A DNA stretch of 64,000 nt, taken from assembly GCF_017052465.1 (NCBI RefSeq), contig NZ_JAFHKT010000126.1, positions 1-64,000 of the forward strand. The letters are read 5' to 3'. The notes under the pieces are model-generated. The model did no database searches. It was not told the origin of the DNA and saw only the letters and a program-made list of their open reading frames with translations. Of this stretch, positions 52,668 through 60,513 are shown piece after piece. The first letter of the stretch is position 1. Each line of letters begins with the position of its first letter. The DNA is from Arthrobacter pascens (GTDB lineage: Bacteria; Actinomycetota; Actinomycetes; Actinomycetales; Micrococcaceae). The position numbers and the translations under genes are program-made.

Positions 52668-54848
52668 CTAGACGACGGTCAGTGTTACGACCGAACCTTC
52701 AGGAACCTCGACGTCGACCGGATCCTGGTCCCGGACCGTCCCGAAGAATCCGCCGAGGATGTTGTTGACGCGGACTTCGAATCCGCGCTTCTCCAATGCC
52801 TCGCGCGCGTCGGCGACCTGCTCCCCGATATAGTTCGGCACCTTCACGAGCTTCGGGCCCGCGGAAATGGTCAGCGTAACAGTCGCTCCCCGCGTCAGTG
52901 TTCCCGAGGCGGGCTCCTGTTTGACCACGGCGCCCTTGGGAACCTTCCGGTCGTTGACGGTTTCGTCGGCAACCACGGCTACCAGCCCGGCCGCCTCAAT
53001 GGCCCGGAAGGCCGCGCCTTGTTCCTCACCGCGCACGTCCGGCACCGGAATGGGCTGGGGGCCCTTCGACACCGTCAGGCTCACTGGTGTTCCGCGCCTG
53101 ACTTGGGTTCCGGCCGCGGGGGACTGGGCGAGCACCGTCCCTGCCGGGGCCTCCTCGTCAAACTTTTCGGTGACCTTACCCAAGGCCATCTCAGCACCGC
53201 TGAGCGCTTCCTTCGCGGCATCAAGGGACTTGCCCGGCAGTTGCGGAAGCGGGAACAGCTGGGGACCCTTGGACACGAACAGCGAAACCTGCTGGTACTT
53301 GCGGATCTCCGTTCCGGCCTCCGGGTCCGAGCCCACTACGAGGCCGGCGCGGACGTCGTCGTCGAACACGTCCTGGGTGCTGGACTGGAAGCCGGCCCCT
53401 TGGAGCAGCTGCTGGGCCTCGGCCACGGTTCTGTTTGCCACGGCCGGCACGGTGCCCGGAGATCCCGGCCCCATGCCGAAGAACCAGCCTGCGCCGGTGG
53501 CCAGCAGGGCTGCAATGACCAGGATGACGATCCAGAGAACCCCGCGGCGCCGCGCGTTGCCTTCACGCAGGGTGCGGAGCGGTGTGGCGGCAGCCCTGGA
53601 GCGTGCCCTTTCGTCGACGCGGTCCTGCTTCCGCTGTTCGCGTTTGCTCAACGGCCTTTGACTTTGTCCGCCGTCACCGTAGGCGGCCGGAGCGGCGGAG
53701 CGGGAGCCTGTTTCGTCGGCGTCGGCGTCGGCGTCGAATCCGAACTTTGCGGGCAACTGCCTGGCCGGGAACATGGTGGTCGGGTTGCTGGTGTGGGAGA
53801 TGACTTCCGTCGGGCGCTGCACGCCGGGTCCCTCTACGGGGGACAACACTTCAGTGTGGCTCCCTTGTGCTGCCGCGGATGGCAGGCGGACAGGCGCCGG
53901 AGGAGCCGCGATTCCGGGCCTGGCCGGGTGGAGGCCCGTGGCGCCTGCAGCGCCTGCGGCAGTCGCCGCGTGCAGGGCTGCCGGAGGTTGCAGGTCCAGC
54001 TCCGCGTCAGAAAGATTGGTGCGGATGTGCCTGAGCTCCGAGAGGAGGGCGTTGCCGTCTACGGGGCGCTTGTCGGGGTCGTTGGCCGTGCACCACTGCA
54101 CGAGCTCGTCGACTTCTTCGGCCAGTCCCGGGACGAGGCCCGACGGCGGGGCAACTGTCGAGTTGACGTGCTGGTAGGCAACCTGGATCGGAACTTCGCC
54201 GTCGAAGGGCTGTTGGCCGGTCAGCATCTCATAAAGCATGATTCCGGTGGAGTAAATGTCGCTGCGGGCGTCTGCCGGCTTGCCGAGCACCAGTTCCGGG
54301 GAGAGGTACGCCACCGTTCCGATCAGCGTGCCGGTGGTAGTGGTGGTGGTGACCGCACGGGCCAGCCCGAAGTCTCCGATTTTTATCCGGCCGTTTTCGG
54401 CAATCAGCACATTTTCCGGCTTGACGTCCCGGTGTATGAGGCCGGCGTCGTGGGCGGCGCCGAGGCCTTCCACCACCGGATCTATGAGGGCGAGGGCGAG
54501 CCGGGGCGACAGGGCGCCTCTCTCATTGATGACATCGCGGAGCGTGTGCCCCTTGATGTACTCCATCACGAGGTAGGCCGTCTGGCCGTCGTGTCCCTGG
54601 TCCAAAACGCCGACAACATGGGGATGCGATAGTTTCGCGGCGGAGCGGGCCTCGCGCGCGAGACGGTCGAGGAAATTGCCGTCATTGACAAGGTGCGGGT
54701 GGAGGACCTTCAGGGCGACGTCACGGTCCAGGCGCTGGTCCGTGGCCAGATAGACGGTGGACATTCCGCCCCTTGCCAGCTTTGAATTCACCCGGTAGCG
54801 GTTATCCACCAGGGAACCAACGAGACTGTCCGACACCTTTTCCTGCAC
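52668..54848 (-). CDS. PASTA-domain Ser/Thr protein kinase (pknL locus)
   Basis: This is a 726-residue membrane kinase. The kinase domain (about 17-275) has LARGGMSTVYLA, VALKV Lys, HRDVKPENVL, DFGLA and a Thr-rich activation loop (AVTTTTTTGTLIGT). After a roughly 150-residue linker with Arg/Gln-rich stretches and one transmembrane helix (GVLWIVILVIAALLATGAGWFF) come four PASTA domains to the C-terminus, which sense peptidoglycan fragments in related kinases. The neighbourhood is that of M. tuberculosis pknL, yet PknL has no PASTA domains, so this one looks like PknB placed at the pknL locus. GarA and the Rv2175c-like protein are plausible substrates. Confidence 0.93.
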   Translation of the reverse strand: MQEKVSDSLVGSLVDNRYRVNSKLARGGMSTVYLATDQRLDRDVALKVLHPHLVNDGNFLDRLAREARSAAKLSHPHVVGVLDQGHDGQTAYLVMEYIKGHTLRDVINERGALSPRLALALIDPVVEGLGAAHDAGLIHRDVKPENVLIAENGRIKIGDFGLARAVTTTTTTGTLIGTVAYLSPELVLGKPADARSDIYSTGIMLYEMLTGQQPFDGEVPIQVAYQHVNSTVAPPSGLVPGLAEEVDELVQWCTANDPDKRPVDGNALLSELRHIRTNLSDAELDLQPPAALHAATAAGAAGATGLHPARPGIAAPPAPVRLPSAAAQGSHTEVLSPVEGPGVQRPTEVISHTSNPTTMFPARQLPAKFGFDADADADETGSRSAAPAAYGDGGQSQRPLSKREQRKQDRVDERARSRAAATPLRTLREGNARRRGVLWIVILVIAALLATGAGWFFGMGPGSPGTVPAVANRTVAEAQQLLQGAGFQSSTQDVFDDDVRAGLVVGSDPEAGTEIRKYQQVSLFVSKGPQLFPLPQLPGKSLDAAKEALSGAEMALGKVTEKFDEEAPAGTVLAQSPAAGTQVRRGTPVSLTVSKGPQPIPVPDVRGEEQGAAFRAIEAAGLVAVVADETVNDRKVPKGAVVKQEPASGTLTRGATVTLTISAGPKLVKVPNYIGEQVADAREALEKRGFEVRVNNILGGFFGTVRDQDPVDVEVPEGSVVTLTVV

Positions 54849-54868
54849 TCTACGATCCTAATCGCTGC

Positions 54869-54913
54869 AACGATACGGGTCCGGATCAAAATGCGATCCG
54901 GACCCGTATCGTT
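54869..54913 (-). terminator. Long perfect hairpin between the LysM and kinase genes
   Basis: A 19-bp perfect stem (54869-54887 and 54895-54913) with a 7-base loop lies just downstream of the minus-strand LysM gene and 20 bases before the kinase start. There is no T-run. It should separate the two transcripts or cut kinase expression. Confidence 0.7.
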
Positions 54914-54957
54914 ATGCTCAGTGGCCCTGCATCCCGCGGATGAAGGGCCCTTGCAGG

Positions 54958-56289
54958 CTAGGCGAAGTTCTTTCGGTGCGCCTTGATCGCCGCGACGTAG
55001 GTCTTCGTGTCGGAGTACATGCCGTACTTGCTGACAGAGTACTGGCCCTGGTAGTACCCGGCGATGGCGTGGTCCAGGTTCTTGCTGGTGCGGATCAGCT
55101 GCCGGATGATGGCCACCCCGGCCGTTGCATTGTCGTACGGGTCAAGCAGGTTGAGCTTGCGGCCCACGAGGTCGGACGCCCATTCGCCTGAGGAAGGGAT
55201 GACCTGCATGGTGCCGATGGCGTTGGCAGGGGACACGGCGCGCTGGTTGAATCCCGACTCCTGGTACGCGAAAGCCAGCGCCAGTGCCGGGTCCACGCCC
55301 ATGCGGCGGGCCGTATCCGCCACGATGGATTTCATCTGTGCCAGCGAGGGCACCGGCGACGCGTTGAGCAGTGCCTTGTTTTTGTTGGCCGAGCTCACCA
55401 CCGCAGCGGGGTATGTGAAGCCGAGGAAGGAACTGGGCACCAGCGGAGTGACACTCGATGCCGGCTGAACCGGGCTCGGGGCTGTGGACTTGCCCGGGAT
55501 GACCAGCTTGTTTCCGGGGTAGATGATGCTGGTCACCTTGAGCCGGTTCGCGGACAGGACGTCGGCGAGCCGGACACCGTGCCGTGCTGCGATGCCGGAC
55601 AGCGTATCGCCGGATTTGATGGTGTAGGAACGGGATGCGGCTGTGGGCGCCGAGGTGGCCGGGGCGGGAGACGTCGCGGCGCCGGCGCCGATCCGGATTT
55701 TCTGGCCCGGGTAAATGATCGACGACAGCGACAGGCGGTTCCAGCCCAGCACCTGGGACAGCTTGACGCCGTGCCTGGCAGCGATGCCGCCCAGGGTGTC
55801 CCCCGACTTCACGGTGTAGGTTTTCGCGCCGGTGCTGGCCGCGGCAGCAGTTACAGCTGCCTGCCGGGGCGCCGGCGCCGAGGCGCCCTTAAGCTTCAGC
55901 TTCTGACCCGGGTAGATCACCGAGTTGACCTTCAGGTTGTTCAGCCTCAGGACCGCCGACGTGCTGAGGCCGTACCGGTTGGCGATGCCGCTGACTGTAT
56001 CTCCGCGGACAACCCGGTGGCTGCTGGGCGTGACACGGGCCGGCTGCAGGCCGGCGGGAATGGCTGCCGGGACGGATGCTGCCGGAATGACGCCTGCCTT
56101 GGCTGCGGCGGCCTGGGCTTCCATGGCTGCGGCCAGCGTTGCCGGAATAGCACTGGGGCGGGTATCGGCGCCGGCAGGCTGAGCGAGCGCCAGGGAGGAC
56201 AGCATCACGGCGGGAAGCGTCGCCGTCGTCGCCGCGATCATGGGCAGGCTTGGCCTGGGGGGCTGCTTGGGCGAGCTGGTCGTCGTCAT
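54958..56289 (-). CDS. Secreted LysM lytic transglycosylase
   Basis: This 443-residue cell-wall enzyme has a signal peptide (SLPMIAATTATLPAVMLSSLALAQPAGA), three LysM repeats (VVRGDTVSGIANRYGLS, TVKSGDTLGGIAARHGVK, TIKSGDTLSGIAARHGVR; about residues 90-270), and a C-terminal SLT-type domain. Catalytic Glu is in AYQESGFNQ, followed by AIGTMQV and the AIAGYYQGQ substrate segment. It binds peptidoglycan and likely cleaves glycan strands. It is divergent from the Rv2175c-like gene and adjacent to a kinase whose PASTA domains would bind the resulting fragments. A GTAAC-type direct repeat lies upstream. Confidence 0.9.
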   Translation of the reverse strand: MTTTSSPKQPPRPSLPMIAATTATLPAVMLSSLALAQPAGADTRPSAIPATLAAAMEAQAAAAKAGVIPAASVPAAIPAGLQPARVTPSSHRVVRGDTVSGIANRYGLSTSAVLRLNNLKVNSVIYPGQKLKLKGASAPAPRQAAVTAAAASTGAKTYTVKSGDTLGGIAARHGVKLSQVLGWNRLSLSSIIYPGQKIRIGAGAATSPAPATSAPTAASRSYTIKSGDTLSGIAARHGVRLADVLSANRLKVTSIIYPGNKLVIPGKSTAPSPVQPASSVTPLVPSSFLGFTYPAAVVSSANKNKALLNASPVPSLAQMKSIVADTARRMGVDPALALAFAYQESGFNQRAVSPANAIGTMQVIPSSGEWASDLVGRKLNLLDPYDNATAGVAIIRQLIRTSKNLDHAIAGYYQGQYSVSKYGMYSDTKTYVAAIKAHRKNFA

Positions 56290-56362
56290 GGGAAAGATCC
56301 TCTTCTCAGCGGCGAATGCTGTCGGTCAGGCCAGTGTGACTAATGATTCTAGTGTTGTTCAA

Positions 56363-56376
56363 GTTATTCGTGTTAC
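56363..56376 (-). promoter_or_regulatory. Possible MtrA-type box upstream of the LysM gene
   Basis: On the minus strand the sequence reads GTAACACGAATAAC, a direct repeat of GTAAC/ATAAC with 4 bases between. MtrA of actinobacteria binds such repeats and controls cell-wall hydrolases. TAGAAT (minus strand, 56351-56346) could be the -10 of this promoter. Confidence 0.4.
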
Positions 56377-56542
56377 AAATGTGATCTATGAGAATCTCTC
56401 ACGATTTTCCGATTAGCACAAGAAAGGGCGTCCCCTCAGGAAGTCCCGGTCTGTGGGTGTGTCGCCGGGCGAGGCGAGGGAAAATGCGGGGAGCCAGCGG
56501 ACCGACTAGGCGTGCGGGTGTCCGCCGTGGCAACCTTGACCC

Positions 56543-56896
56543 GTGAGTACTGTAGAAAGCCTTGTTGGCGACTGGTTGCCCCTGCCCGATGTAGCCGAGT
56601 TGCTGGACGTTTCCATCACCAAAGTCCATGGGTTGCTTGATGAGCGCGCGCTGGCCGCCATACGCGTGGGCGACCGTCGCATCCGTTCCGTGCCTGCCGC
56701 CTTCCTGATGGACGGCCACGTCGTGGAGAGCCTTAAGGGCACCATCGTCGTTTTGTCGGATGCGGGCTATTCAGACGAAGAGCTCATCACATGGCTCTTC
56801 ACGCCCGACGAATCCCTCCGTGGACGCCCCATCGACGCCCTGCGGGACGGGCGCAAAACCGAAATTCGCCGTCGCGCGCAGTCCCTGGCCTGGTAG
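56543..56896 (+). CDS. Rv2175c-like DNA-binding protein
   Basis: This is a 117-residue protein with an N-terminal helix-turn-helix (WLPLPDVAELLDVSITKVHGLLDERALAAIRVG) and a C-terminal helical part (LSDAGYSDEELITWLFTPDESL). The M. tuberculosis relative Rv2175c binds DNA and is phosphorylated by PknL. Here the PASTA kinase lies two genes away, so a kinase-substrate link is plausible. The GTG start has no clear ribosome site. The gene ends in a bidirectional terminator. Confidence 0.82.
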   Translation: MSTVESLVGDWLPLPDVAELLDVSITKVHGLLDERALAAIRVGDRRIRSVPAAFLMDGHVVESLKGTIVVLSDAGYSDEELITWLFTPDESLRGRPIDALRDGRKTEIRRRAQSLAW

Positions 56897-56951
56897 ATCC
56901 GGCCAAGTAAAGGTGGGGCAGGTAAATCCCGCCTCATGAATGCAGCGTGGT

Positions 56952-56983
56952 AAATGCGGGGCGGGACAGCCCGCCCCGCATTT
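56952..56983. terminator. Bidirectional terminator
   Basis: A perfect 14-bp stem (AAATGCGGGGCGGG at 56952-56965 and complement at 56970-56983) with loop ACAG. Before the IS inserted, it would have separated the convergent Rv2175c-like and prenyl synthetase genes. Confidence 0.88.
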
Positions 56984-57015
56984 CAATCCCAGCGCATGTC
57001 GGGCCGCAGCGGCCC

Positions 57016-57019
57016 CTAG
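57016..57019. repeat. Target-site copy, left
   Basis: CTAG directly left of the IS end. The identical CTAG at 58814-58817 is the matching right copy, giving a 4-bp duplication. A palindrome GGGCCGC-A-GCGGCCC (57001-57015) abuts it. Confidence 0.7.
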
Positions 57020-58813
57020 GAGACTGCTGAATTAATCGCGGGGCGGGCGCGTCGTCTGGATTCGTGGGCCTGGTGGTTAAGACTGGTCTTATGCAGGGAC
57101 GCGAGGACGCGCAACGCGGGTATTTGGATGTGGAGGCGCTGGCCGGGGAGTTGTTGGCTCCGGGCAGCGTTTTCGCGTTTCTGGCCAAGCATCGGGGCCG
57201 GCTGTTTCCGGATTCGATGATGGAGGACCTGTTCCCGTCGGGTCGGGGCAGGCCGTCAGTTCCGGCACCGGTCATAGGTTCGGTGCTGGTGTTGCAGGCC
57301 TTGCAGGGGCTCTCTGACCGGGAAACCGCCGAGGCGTTGACCTTCGATCTGCGTTGGAAAGCAGCGTGCGGGTACGGGTTGGCTGATACCGCGTTCCACC
57401 CGAGCACGCTGACGTACTGGCGGAGGCGTCTGGCCGGATCGGCAAACCCGCACCGGATCATGGAGGCCATCGCCGAGGTCGTGGCGGAGACCGGAGTCCT
57501 GAAGGGCAAGCGCCGGCGGGCGGTGGATTCAACGGTCCTGGACGACGCGGTCGCGAGGCAGGACACCATCACGCAGCTGATCGCCGGGATCCGCCGCTTC
57601 GGCCGTGACGTCCCCGGCGGCCGGGAACTGGTGGCCGCCCATGCGTGCGGGTATGACTACTCCCGCACCGGCAAGCCGGACATCGCCTGGGATGACCAGG
57701 ACGCCAAAGACGGGCTCGTCTCGGCGCTGGTCACTGACGCGCTGGCGCTGCTGGCCGCGGTTGATCCCGGGATATTGGAGGGTAAGGCGGCCGATGCTTA
57801 CGCGCTGCTTGCCCTCGTCGCCGGGCAGGACGTGGAACCGGCTGAGGACTCCGACGGGACCGACGGGCGGTGGCGTATCGCCCGCAGGGTCGCCCCGGAC
57901 CGGATGATCTCCACCGTCGACCCGGATACCCGGCACGCACACAAGACCCAGTCCCGGCAGCAGGACGGATTCAAGGCCCATATCGTGATCGAGCCCGACA
58001 CCGGGCTGATCACCGCCGCTGAGCTGACGAAAGCCTCCGGACCGGAGAACAGCGACGGGGCCGTCGGTGCCCGGCTGATCGGCATGGACCCTACGATCGC
58101 CGGCACCAGCGTGGACGTCCTGGCCGACTCGGCCTACGGTTCCGGGGAAATGCTCGCCGCCCTCGCCCTGACCGACCACGTCCCGGTGATCAAGCCTTGG
58201 CCGCTGCGCTCTGCCGTTGAGGGCGGGTTCACCATCGATGATTTCACCGTCGATGAAGCTGCCGGCACCGCGACCTGTCCGAAGATCACCGCTAAACGGC
58301 GGGTCACGTTCGGTGCCGCCTGCACCGGCTGCCCACTCCGGGACCGGTGCACCGCCTCACCGCGGGGACGAAAGCTCGAACTCCACGAACACGACGCGTT
58401 GCAGCGCGAACACCGTCAACGCGCCGCGGATCCGGCCTTCCAGAACACCTACCGCACACACCGGCCCATGGTCGAGCGGTCCATCGCCTGGCTCACCCGC
58501 GGCAACCGCCGCGTTCCCCACCGCGGCATCACACGGAACAACGCCTGGCTGCACCTGCGGATCGCAGGACTAAACCTGCGCAGACTCCTCAACCTGGGAC
58601 TGCGCGTGAACGAGGGATCATGGGCGCTGGGATAAACCACCGGCCGGACCCGGCCAATCCCGACACCAGATGAGGCCCCACATCTGCGCCACAATGAACC
58701 CAGCGGGCGAAACGACCCCGTTATCGCACCCAAAAAGTGCTGACCAGAACACGCTACTTGACGGCCATTGGTGCCGTACCGCCCACCCCACAACCACGTT
58801 GTTCAGCAGACTC
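57020..58813 (+). mobile_element. IS1182-family insertion sequence
   Basis: This 1794-bp element has imperfect terminal inverted repeats: GAGACTGCTGAA at the left (57020-57031) and GAGTCTGCTGAA read inward from the right (58813-58802), 11 of 12 matching. It is flanked by a 4-bp CTAG duplication. It carries one transposase. The 166 bp after the transposase (58636-58801) holds no gene. The element sits between a terminator and the prenyl synthetase gene and appears intact. Confidence 0.9.
57091..58635 (+). CDS. IS1182-family transposase
   Basis: This is a 514-residue DDE transposase. The N-terminal DUF772-type domain (LLAPGSVFAFLAKHRGRLFPDSMM ... VLQALQGLSDRETAEALTFDLRWK) is followed by the DDE core: first Asp in RRAVDSTVLDDA, second in VDVLADSAYGSG, and Glu probably in MVERSIAWLTRGNRR. 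A Cys cluster (CTGCPLRDRC) precedes the end. ATG at 57091 matches the usual MQGRED family start; an in-frame GTG at 57064 is less likely. There is no frameshift or internal stop, so it could be active. Confidence 0.93.
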   Translation: MQGREDAQRGYLDVEALAGELLAPGSVFAFLAKHRGRLFPDSMMEDLFPSGRGRPSVPAPVIGSVLVLQALQGLSDRETAEALTFDLRWKAACGYGLADTAFHPSTLTYWRRRLAGSANPHRIMEAIAEVVAETGVLKGKRRRAVDSTVLDDAVARQDTITQLIAGIRRFGRDVPGGRELVAAHACGYDYSRTGKPDIAWDDQDAKDGLVSALVTDALALLAAVDPGILEGKAADAYALLALVAGQDVEPAEDSDGTDGRWRIARRVAPDRMISTVDPDTRHAHKTQSRQQDGFKAHIVIEPDTGLITAAELTKASGPENSDGAVGARLIGMDPTIAGTSVDVLADSAYGSGEMLAALALTDHVPVIKPWPLRSAVEGGFTIDDFTVDEAAGTATCPKITAKRRVTFGAACTGCPLRDRCTASPRGRKLELHEHDALQREHRQRAADPAFQNTYRTHRPMVERSIAWLTRGNRRVPHRGITRNNAWLHLRIAGLNLRRLLNLGLRVNEGSWALG

Positions 58814-59908
58814 CTAGGCGGCGCGGCTTACTGTCGCTTCGGCCAGCTTCCGTAATGCTGTCTTCGGGAGGTCGTCCAGCGGGAGCAGCTCCAATGCGCC
58901 GTACGCGGCGGCCCCGAACTCCTCGATCAGGACCTCGGTGGCATGCAGAGCCCCGCAGTCCGCAATAATCCTGCGGATCTCCGCTACATCTTCCTCGCCC
59001 AGATCCGGACTGCCCAGCTTCGCATCGATGAACGCTGATTCCTCCGGCGTGGACAGATCCAGGGCGAAAGCCACCAGGACTGTGCGCTTGCCTTCCCGGA
59101 GATCATCGCCTGCAGGCTTGCCCGTTGTGACCGGATCACCGAAAACGCCCAGTACATCGTCGCGGAGCTGGAAGGCTTCGCCCAGCGGCAGCGCGAAGGC
59201 GGAGTAGCCGCGCAGCAGGTCATCCGAGGCGCCTCCGAGCGCGCCGCCCAAAGCGAGCGGGTGTTCCGTGGAGTACTTGGCCGATTTGAAGCGAATGATG
59301 GACTGCGCGCGGCTCACGGCGCCGGCACGGTCCCGCACCGGCCCGGCCACTTCCTCCAGAATGTCCAGGTACTGCCCCGCCATGACCTCGGCACGCATGA
59401 GGTTGAAGATCAGCCGTGCCCGGCTCCCCGAGGCCGCTTGCTTGCCGATGTCCGTAAATGCTTCCTCGCTGAAGGACAGGCACAGGTCGCCGGCCAGGAT
59501 GGCTGCCGCGTGGCCAAAGCGTTCGCTGTCCAGGGCCCAGCCCTGGCTTTCGTGCAGCTGGCTGAACCGGCGGTGGACGCTGGGGCCTCCGCGCCGCGTG
59601 TCGGACCGGTCGATGATGTCGTCGTGGATGAGCGCGGCGGCCTGGAAGAGTTCGAGGGCCGCGCCTGCGGTGATCACGTCCTCGGCGTCGGCGGGACCGC
59701 CGGCGCCTCTCCAGCCCCAGTAGCACATGAGTGCCCGCAGCCGCTTGCCTCCGGTGACAAGGTTTGAGATCGACCCCATGATCGGATCGATGTCGGGCGA
59801 GATCGCCGTCATCACGGAATGCCGAGTGGTCAGGAAGTCTGTGAGCTTGCCCGCGACGGCGGCCACGAAGGCCGCCTGTTCCACACGGAGCTGTTCGGCC
59901 ACCGTCAC
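58814..59908 (-). CDS. Polyprenyl (geranylgeranyl-type) diphosphate synthase
   Basis: This is a 364-residue trans-isoprenyl diphosphate synthase. The first Asp-rich motif is HDDIIDRSDTRRG (near residue 94) and the second is LRDDVLGVFGDP (near 249), with GGKRLRA at residue 54. Bulky residues before the first motif suggest a short- to medium-chain product such as C15-C20, but this is inference. It corresponds in place to M. tuberculosis idsA2. Its TAG stop lies within the CTAG target copy of the IS, so the reading frame survived the insertion unchanged. It overlaps the upstream lipoprotein gene by 4 bases. Confidence 0.9.
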   Translation of the reverse strand: MTVAEQLRVEQAAFVAAVAGKLTDFLTTRHSVMTAISPDIDPIMGSISNLVTGGKRLRALMCYWGWRGAGGPADAEDVITAGAALELFQAAALIHDDIIDRSDTRRGGPSVHRRFSQLHESQGWALDSERFGHAAAILAGDLCLSFSEEAFTDIGKQAASGSRARLIFNLMRAEVMAGQYLDILEEVAGPVRDRAGAVSRAQSIIRFKSAKYSTEHPLALGGALGGASDDLLRGYSAFALPLGEAFQLRDDVLGVFGDPVTTGKPAGDDLREGKRTVLVAFALDLSTPEESAFIDAKLGSPDLGEEDVAEIRRIIADCGALHATEVLIEEFGAAAYGALELLPLDDLPKTALRKLAEATVSRAA

Positions 59909-60438
59909 TTGACGGACTCAGGCGCCACGTTGGCCCCGATCGTGAACGTGGACACTCCGGCAGTCGTGGGGACCGCTATGTTGACGGTCTCGTTGCCGGC
60001 CCGGACGAAGTCCTTTGAGACCACGGCACCTACCGTGTTGCCCGGAACGGCCTTGAATCCCTGCGCTTCGAGCGCCTTCGTGTAAAAGGCGACGACGGCG
60101 GCAGGCTTGGCGGCGATGGAGCCCACCAGGGCGACGGTTGCGGGGGAGGAGGACTTATCGAAACTGCTGGCCACTACCTTGGCGCCCGGCATGGGCGGAA
60201 GCAGCTTTTGCGGGAATCCTGCGACGAGGGCGCCCACCGTGGCGGAAGTGCCCGGAGATGCCGAGGGGCTGGGCGGCGCCGTGGTGCTCGTCTGGGCCAT
60301 GGCCGTGGTGGACGCCGCAGCTTCAGGGGCTGCGGCGGGAGCGGGGGCAGGTGCCGTGCAGGCCGTCATCACCACCAACACCGTGCCGGCCGCAAGCAGG
60401 CCGAGGCCTGCATGCATGTGCGTTCCAATGACCTTCAC
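59905..60438 (-). CDS. Putative lipoprotein of unknown function
   Basis: This is a 177-residue protein. The N-terminus MKVIGTHMHAGLGLLAAGTVLVVMTAC fits a lipoprotein signal with Cys27 as the modified residue (MTAC lipobox). It is followed by an Ala/Pro/Ser/Thr-rich spacer and a roughly 100-residue folded domain (VVASSFDKSSSPATVALVGSI ... VAFYTKALEAQGFKAV). It would be anchored on the outer face of the membrane. It precedes the prenyl synthetase with a 4-base overlap. I recognise no family. Confidence 0.72.
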   Translation of the reverse strand: MKVIGTHMHAGLGLLAAGTVLVVMTACTAPAPAPAAAPEAAASTTAMAQTSTTAPPSPSASPGTSATVGALVAGFPQKLLPPMPGAKVVASSFDKSSSPATVALVGSIAAKPAAVVAFYTKALEAQGFKAVPGNTVGAVVSKDFVRAGNETVNIAVPTTAGVSTFTIGANVAPESVK

Positions 60439-60500
60439 AGGTGTATTCCTCCTGGGGTTTGATGCCGGATGCAGCCTCCAGTTTAGTCAGCCCCAGGGCA

Positions 60501-60506
60501 TAGGAT
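60501..60506 (+). promoter_or_regulatory. Candidate -10 element of dinB (leaderless)
   Basis: TAGGAT ends 7 bases before the GTG at 60514, and no ribosome site is present. No LexA box (GAACN4GTTC-like) is visible in the 75-bp divergent gap. Confidence 0.5.
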
Positions 60507-60513
60507 TGCAGAT

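Noticed and set aside
53019..54632. 537-codon plus-strand open frame
   Set aside because: Antisense shadow of the PASTA kinase; no recognisable domain.
56290..56542. c-di-AMP riboswitch upstream of the LysM gene
   Set aside because: Such riboswitches precede some actinobacterial wall hydrolase genes, but I could not recognise its conserved core or pairing pattern here.
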